Below, piece by piece: positions 32,936 to 41,706 of a DNA stretch of 64,000 bases (position 1 is its first letter; each line of letters begins with the position of its first letter). Under the pieces are notes generated by a model, which had not been told where the DNA came from, made no database searches, and saw only the letters and a program-made list of their open reading frames with translations. Made by a program: the position numbers and the translations under genes. The stretch is taken from positions 1-64,000 of the forward strand of contig JAKAEE010000003.1 in the NCBI GenBank assembly GCA_021820065.1, given 5' to 3'. This DNA comes from Bacteroidota bacterium. Lineage in GTDB: Bacteria; Bacteroidota; Ignavibacteria; Ignavibacteriales; Melioribacteraceae.

Positions 32936-33754
32936 ATGAAAAATGTTAGAGTAGCCGCTGTGGCGGGAATGTTTTATCCTGCATCTGCAAAAAAGTTGAG
33001 CGATGAAATTAAGTTGATGCTTGACCTGAGCAAGCCGGACAAAAAGTTTGAACACATTAACGGTATTATCTCTCCGCATGCCGGTTATATTTATTCGGGC
33101 AGAACGGCGGCGTATGCTTTTAATGCAGTGGCAGAAAAGAATTATAAAACTGTCATCATAATTTCACCAAGTCACCGTGAATATTTTCCCGGCATTTCAA
33201 TTTATCACGGCGACGCATACGAAACGCCGCTTGGAATTGTTCCTGTTAATAATGAAGTGAGAGAGAAATTAATTGCGGACAGCAAACTTATTTTCTCCGG
33301 CGTTTTAGGACATCGAGCCGAACATGCCGTCGAAGTGCAGATACCGTTTCTGCAGGTTATCATGAGAGATTTTTCCATCGTGCCGATTGTGATGGGTGAT
33401 CAAAACAAAGTTTGCGTAAACGAACTTGCCGAAAAGCTTTCGAATGTTATGGATGAACAAACTCTTGTTGTTGCCAGTTCCGATTTATCGCACTACTATA
33501 AAAAAGCCGAAGCTGATCGGCTGGATTCAGTTGTTGAAAAGAGGATTTCCAATTTTGATTACGAAGGACTGCAAGCCGATCTGGAAACGGGTAAATGCGA
33601 GGCATGCGGCGGCGGGGCAATAGTAGCAATGATGAAAGCGGCAGACATGATCAAAGCCAAAAACTCTTTGGTGCTTTCGCGGTCGGATTCCGGGGACGTG
33701 AGCGGCGATAATTCCCAAGTTGTCGGTTATCTAAGTGCGGCTGTCTTCAATTAA
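32936..33754 (+). CDS. amrB: AmmeMemoRadiSam system protein B (Memo family)
   Basis: The MEMO1-like fold is related to class III dioxygenases. Motifs are GMFYPASAKKLSDEI, GIISPHAGYIYSGRTAAYAF (His), ISPSHREYFPGISI (His), EHAVEVQIPFLQ (His), ASSDLSHYY and CGGGAIVAMM (Cys). The His and Cys residues that line the metal-like site in human MEMO1 are therefore kept. The track start is 14 codons too early; the ATG at 32936 has AGGGGG before it and follows the amrA stop by one base. The third member, the AmrS radical SAM protein, is not in this window. Confidence 0.93.
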   Translation: MKNVRVAAVAGMFYPASAKKLSDEIKLMLDLSKPDKKFEHINGIISPHAGYIYSGRTAAYAFNAVAEKNYKTVIIISPSHREYFPGISIYHGDAYETPLGIVPVNNEVREKLIADSKLIFSGVLGHRAEHAVEVQIPFLQVIMRDFSIVPIVMGDQNKVCVNELAEKLSNVMDEQTLVVASSDLSHYYKKAEADRLDSVVEKRISNFDYEGLQADLETGKCEACGGGAIVAMMKAADMIKAKNSLVLSRSDSGDVSGDNSQVVGYLSAAVFN

Positions 33755-33815
33755 TCATTCGGTTTAGTTAGAGCCAATTTCTCCACACCCATAGTAAATA
33801 TCCTTGACGCAAACC

Positions 33816-33829
33816 GTAAAATATTTTAC
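33816..33829. promoter_or_regulatory. 14-nt palindrome upstream of secreted protein gene
   Basis: GTAAAATATTTTAC is a perfect palindrome. A promoter-like TTTACTTTG begins inside it, and TTGAC lies just before it. It could be an operator for the gene at 33883. Confidence 0.45.
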
Positions 33830-33882
33830 TTTGCTCTCGCCTTCTTAAGTAATGAAATCAATTAATAAACGTGGAGAGAAGT

Positions 33883-34398
33883 ATGAATAATACTCTACGC
33901 AGTTTTTTTGCAATACTTATTCTTGTTGTAATTTTTGATAGTGCCACCGATCAAAGTGCGTTTGCCCAATCCAGCTTTACCTTTAAAGCGGAGAATAAAA
34001 CGTTTGTCGCGAAGGAAATGGAAGCGGCATTGGTTGACATGAATAACGAAAAAGTTATCCAGATACGTGTTGCCAACGCAGACAAAATCGCTTATCTCTA
34101 TCTCAAATATGCTTCTATAAAAGATATTCCTAGTTCACTCAAATATATTGAACATGACGAAGCAAAAGGTAAAAGTTCAGAGTCCGAAATTATTTGGGTT
34201 CCAGATGGTCCCGATAACCCGCAGTGGAATTCGGTAAAAGGCAAAACCGTTATTACCAAATTTGATTTGGAAAAGAAATTGATTTCCGGAACATTCGAAT
34301 TCAAGGTTGAAAAGTTTGAATACTCGTCAGAGGGCAATGGCAAGAGACCCAGCATGGAAATTGCCGAAGGACAGTTTTCGGATATTCAATATCGTTAA
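33883..34398 (+). CDS. Secreted hypothetical protein (DUF6252-like)
   Basis: A signal peptide (MNNTLRSFFAILILVVIF ... AFAQ) leads to a soluble beta-rich domain. The last part, ITKFDLEKKLISGTFEFKVEKF, resembles a strand pair seen in Bacteroidota DUF6252-type lipoproteins, although no lipobox Cys is visible here. The function is unknown. I start at the ATG following GGAGAG; the track begins four codons earlier at a GTG that overlaps that Shine-Dalgarno. It stands alone and ends in a clear terminator. Confidence 0.72.
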   Translation: MNNTLRSFFAILILVVIFDSATDQSAFAQSSFTFKAENKTFVAKEMEAALVDMNNEKVIQIRVANADKIAYLYLKYASIKDIPSSLKYIEHDEAKGKSSESEIIWVPDGPDNPQWNSVKGKTVITKFDLEKKLISGTFEFKVEKFEYSSEGNGKRPSMEIAEGQFSDIQYR

Positions 34399-34426
34399 GA
34401 ATAAACTTGGTTAACTTTTTTTGATG

Positions 34427-34452
34427 AAGGGCTGAACACTCAGCCCTTTTTT
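34427..34452 (+). terminator. Intrinsic terminator
   Basis: AAGGGCTGA, loop ACAC, TCAGCCCTT followed by TTTT is a textbook rho-independent terminator for the secreted protein gene. It also overlaps the end of the convergent hydrolase gene. Confidence 0.92.
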
Positions 34453-35521
34453 ATTTGTATGCAGCTTTCTCCAAATCTTTTAACGAATGAAACGGAAAAG
34501 GAGGATTAAGATACTCGGCTAAGAATTTGTAAATCTTCATTCGTGTTTCCTTTGCTAGTTTCGTATCGATTCTATCGAAACTGTGTCCGCCAGGCGCATC
34601 TTTGAAAATTTCGTAATCGAATTTTTTCCCTGCCGCTTTGAGTGCTTCAATTAAATGTTCAACCTCAACAGCATAAACATCGTCGTCGTTTGTGTCGGTG
34701 TGAATAAGCAAAGGAGTTTTGAGATCGGCAACGTGAGTAACCGGTGAACGTTTCCTGTATTCATTCACATCTTGAATGACGGTTTTCCCAATGTGGTATT
34801 TAGCCGAAAATTCTTTTTCATATTCCTCGCCGTGCACACCCATCCGCATAATCAAATCGCTTACCGGGACCCCGGCAAAGGCGACTTTGTAATCATTGGG
34901 ATGCTGAAAAATGTCCATCAGCGCAATCAATCCGCCGTGACTCCAACCTACTACACCAACGCGGTCTTTATCGACTATATCGTAATTCTCGATTATCCAC
35001 GTGCGGCTTGCATTGTTGTCGTCAACCTCCAGTCCGCCGTAATCAATTTTTTCATAAAAACTTTGTCCATAACCAGTGCTGCCGCGGTATTCCGGCGCAA
35101 CTACAATGTAACCTTGCGCCATCATTTCGCGAATGATGTGAGTATGATACGTAGTAAAATCAGCATGAACACCGCCATGAGGCAAAACAATCAACGGATA
35201 TTTCTTGCTTCGGTCAATTTTTGTTGGGATGAAAACGTACGCCCAAAACTTAACCGGATTTTTTGCGCCCATTGCTGTGGGATTCGGAACGTTGGCAGGC
35301 GGCGGACCGACGATAAACACTTTGTCGATGTTAGCTACGTCGCCGACTTTGTTGTACCACTGAATATCGTCAATTGCTTTTGCAAGCTGATCGAGTCGGT
35401 GGTCCAAAGCGTCAAATTTCTTTTCAATCAATTCTTTGCTGCCGCTCTCTTGGGAATAAGCCAAGCTCGTAATCAATGCAGTCGCCAGCATAAAAACTTT
35501 AACTTGATTAAGCCGTCTCAT
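34451..35521 (-). CDS. Secreted S9-type alpha/beta hydrolase (prolyl oligopeptidase-like)
   Basis: A signal peptide (MRRLNQVKVFMLATALITSLAYSQ) precedes an alpha/beta hydrolase domain of the peptidase S9 type without the usual propeller. The nucleophile Ser is in VVGWSHGGLIALM, the Asp in LIHTDTNDDDV and the His in GGHSFDRI. The oxyanion region is PHGGVHADFTTY, and VAPEYRGSTGYGQSFYE is the S9 signature. It may be a peptidase or esterase of the periplasm. The ATG chosen has GGAG before it; the track adds four codons. The opposite-strand ORF 34772-35584 (270 aa) is a shadow. Confidence 0.87.
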   Translation of the reverse strand: MRRLNQVKVFMLATALITSLAYSQESGSKELIEKKFDALDHRLDQLAKAIDDIQWYNKVGDVANIDKVFIVGPPPANVPNPTAMGAKNPVKFWAYVFIPTKIDRSKKYPLIVLPHGGVHADFTTYHTHIIREMMAQGYIVVAPEYRGSTGYGQSFYEKIDYGGLEVDDNNASRTWIIENYDIVDKDRVGVVGWSHGGLIALMDIFQHPNDYKVAFAGVPVSDLIMRMGVHGEEYEKEFSAKYHIGKTVIQDVNEYRKRSPVTHVADLKTPLLIHTDTNDDDVYAVEVEHLIEALKAAGKKFDYEIFKDAPGGHSFDRIDTKLAKETRMKIYKFLAEYLNPPFPFHSLKDLEKAAYK

Positions 35522-35665
35522 TTTTATCTCCATCTGTTAAGATTCTTTACACTAGAATTCTCTAATGATCCGTATATAAATTAACGCTCAAATCCTTCCT
35601 GTTCCAATATTTTTTTAGTATCATGCGAACCAAATTTCAGACATTTCTTTAATTCCAGAATAATT

Positions 35666-38122
35666 ATGCGGGTGTTAAAATTTGGCGGTTCCTCGGTTGG
35701 AACGCCGGAGAGAATAAGCAGCGTAATTGATATTCTAAGCGGATACAAACAAAAAAAAATCCGCTTTGCAGTGGTATCGTCTGCCTTTCAAGGTGTGACC
35801 GATGGATTGATTTCCGTTAGCAAGAAAGCGGTTAATCGCGATGAAACTTACCGAAAGGGTTTCGCTAATCTTAAAGAACTTCACTTGCAAGCGGTAGATA
35901 TTCTTGTTCATGATAAAAATGCCGATGAGCTGAAATCGAAGGTTAATCTTCTACTGAATGAGCTGGAAGAAATTCTTCACGGAATATTTTTAGTTAAGGA
36001 ACTCACACTTCGCACTTTAGATTTTGTGATGAGCTTCGGCGAGCGGCTTTCATGCACAATAATTGCCGGCGCTATGAATGTGCGCGGTATCGATTCCGAA
36101 TTCATGGACTGCAGAACAATTATTAAAACAGACGACAACTTCGGCAACGCAAAAGTAAATTTTGAATTGACCGATAAAAATATTTCGGAACATTTTGCAA
36201 AGCATAAAAAAATTCAGATAGTTACCGGCTTCATCGGTTCAACAGACAAAGGTGAAACAACCACGCTCGGACGCGGCGGGTCGGATTATTCGGCGTCAAT
36301 CATTGGCGCGGCATTGAATGCGGAAGAAATTGAAATCTGGACCGATGTTGACGGAATATTAACTGCCGATCCGCGCAAAGTTAGCGATTCATATTCGCTG
36401 AATGCCGTTACCTATGAAGAAGCAATGGAGATGTCGCACTTCGGCGCAAAGGTTATTCATCCGCCGACAATGAAACCGGCGCTGATCAAAAAAATTCCGA
36501 TTAGAATTAAAAATACTTTTAATCCTTCCTTTGAAGGGACTCTAATTGCAGAGAGCGAACAGGAAACAAGTTTCAGCGTTAAAGGTATTTCGTCCATCGA
36601 CGATATCACACTTTTGAGAATCACCGGAAGCGGAATGGTTGGCGTTGTTGGCGTCGCATCAAGAATTTTTGGTGCGCTCGCGAGAGCAAGCGTCAATGTT
36701 ATTCTGATTACGCAAGCTTCCTCCGAACACAGTGTTTGCTTTGCGGTTCTACCTCAGCATGGAAAGCAGTCCAAAAAAATAATTGAGGAAGAATTCAAGT
36801 GGGAAATCCGCGACGGAATGATTGACGAGGTGATTGTTGAGCCGGACGTTTCTATCATTGCTGTTGTTGGCGAGAATATGCGTCACACACCGGGAATTTC
36901 CGGAAAAGTTTTTCGCGCGCTCGGCAAAAACGGAATTAACATTGTTGCCATCGCTCAAGGTTCTTCCGAACTGAATATTTCTTTGGTGATTCCGAAAGCA
37001 GATTTGAAAAAAGCGCTGAACGTTTTGCATAACTCGCTCTTCTTATCGAAACGAAAAATTTTGAATTTGTTTTTGATTGGACCGGGATTGGTCGGCAGCG
37101 CGCTGCTTCGTCTTTTGATCGACCGCAACATATATGTGTCGGATAAACTTCATACGAATATCAAAGTTGCCGGTCTTCTGAATCGAAAGAAAATGTTTTT
37201 CGATGAAAAAGGTATCGACCTAAAAAGTTGGGAAGCGTCGCTTGGCAATGCGAAAGAAACTTCCCACCTCGAGAAATTTATTGAGCAGATGAAAGGAATG
37301 AATCTTCCCAATTCTATTCTGGTGGATTGCACTGCAACCGACAATGTTGTAAAACATTATTTGGAAGTGCTGAACTCAAGCATCTCGATTGTAACACCGA
37401 ACAAGATTGCGAACACACAAGGTTACGACCAGTTCATTGCGCTTAAGGAAGCGGCGTCGAAGAAAAATGTTCAGTTCAGATACGGGACAAATGTCGGCTC
37501 GGCGCTTCCGGTAATCAGTACTTTGAAAGATATAATTGCCAACGGCGACGAAGTGATTAAGATCGAAGGAATTTTTTCCGGCACATTGAGTTTTATTTTT
37601 AATACGTTGAAAGAGAAAGACAGCTTCAGCGAGGTTGTTAAACTTGCTAAAGAACGTGGTTACACAGAACCCGATCCACGTGACGATTTAAGCGGACTTG
37701 ACATGGCGAGAAAACTTTTAATTTTAATCCGCGAATCGGGAATTCGGTTTGAGTTGAAAGATATTGAAATTGAAAAATTAATTTCACGCGAATCGGAAAA
37801 AGCAAAAGGCATCGATGAGTTTTTCGAACGATTGAAAAAAGACGATGAACGGATCATTCAAAAGAAAAAAGATGCTGCTGCCAGAAACTGCATGTTGAGT
37901 TACATTGCCAGATATGAAAACGGCAAAGCGAGATTGGCTATCGAAGAGATAGATAAGAACCACCCATTCTCAAATCTAACCAACAGCGAAAACATTGTTG
38001 CATTCACCACAAAAAATTATTGGAGAAATCCTCTTATCATTCGCGGTCAAGGCGCAGGCGCAGATTTTACGGCAACGGGAATCCTTTCGGACATTCTAAG
38101 AATTTCAAATTACTTGAGCTAA
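35666..38122 (+). CDS. thrA: Bifunctional aspartate kinase / homoserine dehydrogenase I
   Basis: This fusion does steps 1 and 3 of threonine synthesis: Asp to aspartyl phosphate, and aspartate semialdehyde to homoserine. The kinase part (about 1-300) has VLKFGGSSVGTPERIS, FVMSFGERLS and TTLGRGGSDYSA. Two ACT domains follow (LLRITGSGMVGVVGVASRIF and AVVGENMRHTPGISGKVF), which usually confer threonine feedback. The dehydrogenase part (about 465-818) has LIGPGLVGSALLRLL and LSGLDMARKLLIL. Its 818 aa is the normal length for ThrA. Asd follows two bases after its stop. Confidence 0.96.
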   Translation: MRVLKFGGSSVGTPERISSVIDILSGYKQKKIRFAVVSSAFQGVTDGLISVSKKAVNRDETYRKGFANLKELHLQAVDILVHDKNADELKSKVNLLLNELEEILHGIFLVKELTLRTLDFVMSFGERLSCTIIAGAMNVRGIDSEFMDCRTIIKTDDNFGNAKVNFELTDKNISEHFAKHKKIQIVTGFIGSTDKGETTTLGRGGSDYSASIIGAALNAEEIEIWTDVDGILTADPRKVSDSYSLNAVTYEEAMEMSHFGAKVIHPPTMKPALIKKIPIRIKNTFNPSFEGTLIAESEQETSFSVKGISSIDDITLLRITGSGMVGVVGVASRIFGALARASVNVILITQASSEHSVCFAVLPQHGKQSKKIIEEEFKWEIRDGMIDEVIVEPDVSIIAVVGENMRHTPGISGKVFRALGKNGINIVAIAQGSSELNISLVIPKADLKKALNVLHNSLFLSKRKILNLFLIGPGLVGSALLRLLIDRNIYVSDKLHTNIKVAGLLNRKKMFFDEKGIDLKSWEASLGNAKETSHLEKFIEQMKGMNLPNSILVDCTATDNVVKHYLEVLNSSISIVTPNKIANTQGYDQFIALKEAASKKNVQFRYGTNVGSALPVISTLKDIIANGDEVIKIEGIFSGTLSFIFNTLKEKDSFSEVVKLAKERGYTEPDPRDDLSGLDMARKLLILIRESGIRFELKDIEIEKLISRESEKAKGIDEFFERLKKDDERIIQKKKDAAARNCMLSYIARYENGKARLAIEEIDKNHPFSNLTNSENIVAFTTKNYWRNPLIIRGQGAGADFTATGILSDILRISNYLS

Positions 38123-38124
38123 AC

Positions 38125-39174
38125 ATGAGCGAGACAAAGAAAACTAATGTTGCGATTTTAGGCGCAACAGGTAGTGTAGGACAAAAATTTATTGAATTGC
38201 TTTCAAATCATCCTTGGTTTGAGATTGCGGAACTTGCGGCGTCCGACAAATCAGCCGGGAAAAAATACAGCGAAGCCGTGAACTGGGTTATGCAAACGAC
38301 GCTGGATAAAAAGATTGCTGCGATGGAAGTTTTGAAATGCGAGCCGAATCTAAAATCAAAAATAGTTTTCTCTGCGCTCGATGCTTCTGTTGCCGGAACA
38401 ATAGAAGAAAATTTTGCAAAAGCCGGGTACGTTGTTATTTCTAATGCACGCAACCACCGTTTTGATGACGATGTTCCGTTGATGGTGCCGGAGATAAATT
38501 CCGATCATCTCGAACTTGTTAAGGTTCAGAAGTTTGGCAAAGGTGCAATTGTGACCAACCCGAACTGCTCGACAATCGGATTGGTAATGGCGCTCAAACC
38601 GCTTGCAGATAAATTCGGAATCGAATCCGTGAACGTTGTAACGATGCAGGCTATTTCCGGCGGCGGTTACCCCGGCGTTCCCAGCATGGATATTATTGAT
38701 AACGTGATACCTTTCATCGGCGGCGAAGAAGAAAAAATGGAAAAGGAACCGAGAAAAATTTTAGGATCGCTGAGCGGGAATAAAGTGGAATACGCTCACA
38801 TGATAGTTAGTGCTCAGTGCAACCGCGTTAGCGTTATTGATGGACATACGGAAGCAGTTCAAGTGAAATTGAAAAAGAAAGTTTCGAAAGAAGAAATTAT
38901 TGAGGCGTGGAATAATTTTTCCGGCGAGCCGCAGAAACTTAATTTGCCATTTGCGCCAGCTCAACCTCTAATTTATTTAGAAGGTGAAAAATATCCGCAG
39001 CCAAAGCTGCACAGAAATTTGGGAAACGGAATGGCTGTTTCGATTGGAAGACTCCGTGAATGTCCGTTGTTCGATTATAAATTTGTTGTTCTCTCTCACA
39101 ACACCGTGCGCGGCGCAGCGGGCGGAACAATTTTAATTGCTGAATTGATGAAAGCAAAAAGTTATCTGGATTAA
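38125..39174 (+). CDS. asd: Aspartate-semialdehyde dehydrogenase, archaeal-type
   Basis: It reduces aspartyl phosphate to the semialdehyde, step 2 of the pathway. Motifs are [14 protein letters not shown] (NADP), [10 protein letters not shown]-like [16 protein letters not shown] (catalytic Cys), and [18 protein letters not shown] (His). The 349-aa length and the [24 protein letters not shown] stretch belong to the archaeal/fungal branch of Asd, not the usual bacterial one. The track start at 38020 overlaps thrA; the real ATG is 36 codons in, two bases after the thrA stop. Confidence 0.93.
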   Translation: MSETKKTNVAILGATGSVGQKFIELLSNHPWFEIAELAASDKSAGKKYSEAVNWVMQTTLDKKIAAMEVLKCEPNLKSKIVFSALDASVAGTIEENFAKAGYVVISNARNHRFDDDVPLMVPEINSDHLELVKVQKFGKGAIVTNPNCSTIGLVMALKPLADKFGIESVNVVTMQAISGGGYPGVPSMDIIDNVIPFIGGEEEKMEKEPRKILGSLSGNKVEYAHMIVSAQCNRVSVIDGHTEAVQVKLKKKVSKEEIIEAWNNFSGEPQKLNLPFAPAQPLIYLEGEKYPQPKLHRNLGNGMAVSIGRLRECPLFDYKFVVLSHNTVRGAAGGTILIAELMKAKSYLD

Positions 39175-39177
39175 TCT

Positions 39178-40131
39178 ATGGGTGATAAAAGTATAAAAGT
39201 TACTGCGCCGGCTACCGTGTCAAATGTCGGACCCGGATTCGACATAATGGGTTTTGCGCTCGACACAGTCGTTGAAGAAATGGTGGTGAGGTTGAAAGGC
39301 AAGCCGGGAATTAGAATTAAAAAAATTACCGGCGATAAATCGGAACGATCCTTCGGAAAAGGTCTGCCGTTCAACGTTAAGAAGAATACTGCTACCGTTG
39401 CGCTTTCACACATGCTTGCGAAATTGGAAATGAACATTGGCGTTGAACTGGAAATCAGAAAAAAAATGATTTCGGGAAGCGGACTCGGTTCAAGCGCGGC
39501 AAGTGCGGTTGCTGCACCGTTCGCATTAAATGAATTGCTGGATCGTCCGTTTAGCAAAAGTGAGTTGATGGAATTTGCATTGCTTGGCGAAGAAGTCGCG
39601 TCTGGGTGCATTCATGCCGATAACGTGGCGCCGTGTCTTTACGGCGGATTTATTTTAATTCGCGGTTACAATCCAACAGACATAATTCAGATCGAGCCGC
39701 CGAAGAAACTTCACTGCACAATTTTGCATCCACAGTTCGAGATTAAAACTTCCGAAGCGAGAAAATTGATCAAACATAATTATCCGTTGAAAGACATAAT
39801 TGCACAAAGTGGAAATGCTGCTGGACTTATTGCCGGTTTGTTAAAGAGTGATTATAATTTGATTAAACGCTCGTTGAACGATGTGATAGCCGAACCAGCC
39901 CGTGCTCAACTGATTCCGGGATTTTATGAGATTAAAGAAGCTGCAATGAAAGCCGGTTCGATCGGATGCAGTATCTCCGGTTCCGGTCCGGCAATATTTG
40001 CGTTCAGCACTTCGTACGAAAAAGGAATTGAAATCGGCAAAGCGATGAAGAAAGTTTCATCGGAACGTGTGAAGAAAAATATTGTGTATGTCTCTCCAAT
40101 TAACACAGTTGGACCAAAGATAATCGGTTAG
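39178..40131 (+). CDS. thrB: Homoserine kinase
   Basis: A GHMP kinase that phosphorylates homoserine. It shows TAPATVSNVGPGFDIMGFALD, the ATP loop KMISGSGLGSSAASAVAAPFALN, and ISGSGPAIFAF near the C-terminus. The length is 317 aa. It sits three bases after asd and one base before thrC, so the four thr genes are almost certainly one transcript. Confidence 0.96.
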   Translation: MGDKSIKVTAPATVSNVGPGFDIMGFALDTVVEEMVVRLKGKPGIRIKKITGDKSERSFGKGLPFNVKKNTATVALSHMLAKLEMNIGVELEIRKKMISGSGLGSSAASAVAAPFALNELLDRPFSKSELMEFALLGEEVASGCIHADNVAPCLYGGFILIRGYNPTDIIQIEPPKKLHCTILHPQFEIKTSEARKLIKHNYPLKDIIAQSGNAAGLIAGLLKSDYNLIKRSLNDVIAEPARAQLIPGFYEIKEAAMKAGSIGCSISGSGPAIFAFSTSYEKGIEIGKAMKKVSSERVKKNIVYVSPINTVGPKIIG

Positions 40132-40132
40132 C

Positions 40133-41455
40133 ATGAAGTACTTCAGCACACGCGACAAAAATAATTTTGTTTCTTTCAGAGAGGCGGTAATGCACGGTCT
40201 TGCTGCCGACGGCGGACTATTTCTTCCCGAACGGATTCCCTCGTTCTCAAAATCATTTTTGGAAAATCTTCGCGCGTTATCGTTTAAAGAGATTGGTTAT
40301 CAGACCGCAAAACTTTTTGTCGGTGATGAGATTAGTGAATCTAAGCTCCATGAAATCATAGAACGTTCAATTGACTTTCCTGCACCCGTTGTTGATCTGG
40401 ATAACCAGCTGCATGTGTTGGAATTATTTCACGGTCCTACTCTTGCGTTCAAAGATTTCGGCGCGCAGTTCATGGCAAGAACAATGGAACATTTTGTTAA
40501 AGATGACAACCGCGAGCTGGTAATTCTTGTCGCAACATCGGGCGATACAGGCAGCGCGGTTGCGCACGGTTTTTATGGAGTAGAAGGAATAAAAGTTTTT
40601 CTTTTGTACCCAAGCGGGAAAGTTAGCGCGATACAAGAAAAACAATTAACCACTCTCGATAAAAATATTGTCGCACTGGAAATACACGGAACGTTTGACG
40701 ATTGCCAGCATCTGGTTAAATCCGCGTTCACCGATGACGATTTGAAAGAGAAATTAAATCTTAGCTCGGCAAATTCCATTAACATTGCGCGGCTTATTCC
40801 GCAATCATTCTATTATATAAATGCAGTGAAGCAGTTGAAATCTTCTGGCAGAGAAATTATTGTTTCTGTTCCTTCCGGCAATCTCGGAAATATCACCGCG
40901 GGATTGATCGCAAAGCACATGGGTCTGCCCATCGCAAAATTTATTGCCGCAACAAATTCGAACGACGTGTTCACGAATTATCTTTCCTCAGGCAAGTTCG
41001 AACCGCGAAAATCGGTTCAGACATATTCCAACGCAATGGATGTCGGCAATCCAAGCAACCTTGAACGGGTGAGAAGTTTATTCGGCGATAATTTAGAAAA
41101 CATGGAAAGCGAAATCGCCTCGTTCAGTTTTAACGATGATGAAACAGTTGATGGAATAAAAGAAGTTTACGACAAATTCGGTTACGTGATCGATCCTCAC
41201 GGTTCCGTTGGTTATCTCGCCATGAAAAAATACAGGATGCGCAGTTTGTCGCTGCAGCACAAAACCAATTACGATGCCGTTGTTGTTGAAACCGCTCATC
41301 CGGCAAAGTTTAAGGATGTAGTGGATAACACAATCAACCGTGAAATAGAAATGCCGGAACGACTTGCTGAATGCATGAAGAAGAAAAAACATTCGATCAT
41401 TCTTGACAGCAAGTTTGAGACTTTCAAAGACTATTTACTCGGTACTGTTGAGTGA
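40133..41455 (+). CDS. thrC: Threonine synthase
   Basis: A PLP enzyme that turns O-phosphohomoserine into threonine. The PLP lysine is in FHGPTLAFKDFGAQFMARTM, with the N-terminal YFSTRDKNNFVSFREAVMHGLAADGGLF and VATSGDTGSAVAHGF. It is the E. coli-type (440 aa), beginning at the residue where ThrC of that kind begins. Last gene of the thr operon. After its stop comes the second copy of the 77-nt repeat. Confidence 0.96.
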   Translation: MKYFSTRDKNNFVSFREAVMHGLAADGGLFLPERIPSFSKSFLENLRALSFKEIGYQTAKLFVGDEISESKLHEIIERSIDFPAPVVDLDNQLHVLELFHGPTLAFKDFGAQFMARTMEHFVKDDNRELVILVATSGDTGSAVAHGFYGVEGIKVFLLYPSGKVSAIQEKQLTTLDKNIVALEIHGTFDDCQHLVKSAFTDDDLKEKLNLSSANSINIARLIPQSFYYINAVKQLKSSGREIIVSVPSGNLGNITAGLIAKHMGLPIAKFIAATNSNDVFTNYLSSGKFEPRKSVQTYSNAMDVGNPSNLERVRSLFGDNLENMESEIASFSFNDDETVDGIKEVYDKFGYVIDPHGSVGYLAMKKYRMRSLSLQHKTNYDAVVVETAHPAKFKDVVDNTINREIEMPERLAECMKKKKHSIILDSKFETFKDYLLGTVE

Positions 41456-41706
41456 ACCGCATCTCAATTCTCTAATTGTGTTGCGCCAAAATATGGGAAT
41501 CCTCCAAAGGAGTCCTTCGGACATCCCTTCGTGGAAAAGGTAACCGAGATATGGTCAGAAATAATGGATCTAGTTCATTGCGAATGTAAAGCGAACAGCC
41601 TGTTCGCTCTACAACACGTAATTCAATTTTATTTCGGCGAAGCGTTGAATTAAGGATTCATTTCAGATAAATTCTAACAAAAGTTTTCACACTTAAAGGA
41701 AATGCA
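41456..41706. other. Intergenic region after thr operon
   Basis: No gene. It contains the second copy of the 77-nt repeat, preceded by an insert CCTCCAAAGGAGTCCTTCGG that is absent from the first copy. I see no T-tailed terminator for the thr operon. Confidence 0.7.
41540..41616. repeat. 77-nt dispersed repeat, copy 2, with palindrome D
   Basis: It matches copy 1 (10657-10733) with about 8 substitutions by eye. The palindrome is 41585-41613 (TGTAAAGCGAACAG, C, CTGTTCGCTCTACA) with one mismatched pair. In front lies the shared TTGCGCCAAAATA (41481-41493), separated by about 46 nt that copy 1 lacks. Confidence 0.85.

Noticed and set aside
34772-35584. 270-aa plus-strand ORF
   Set aside because: It lies wholly opposite the S9-type hydrolase, has no ribosome binding site, and its protein is Phe/Asn/His-rich with no known motif.
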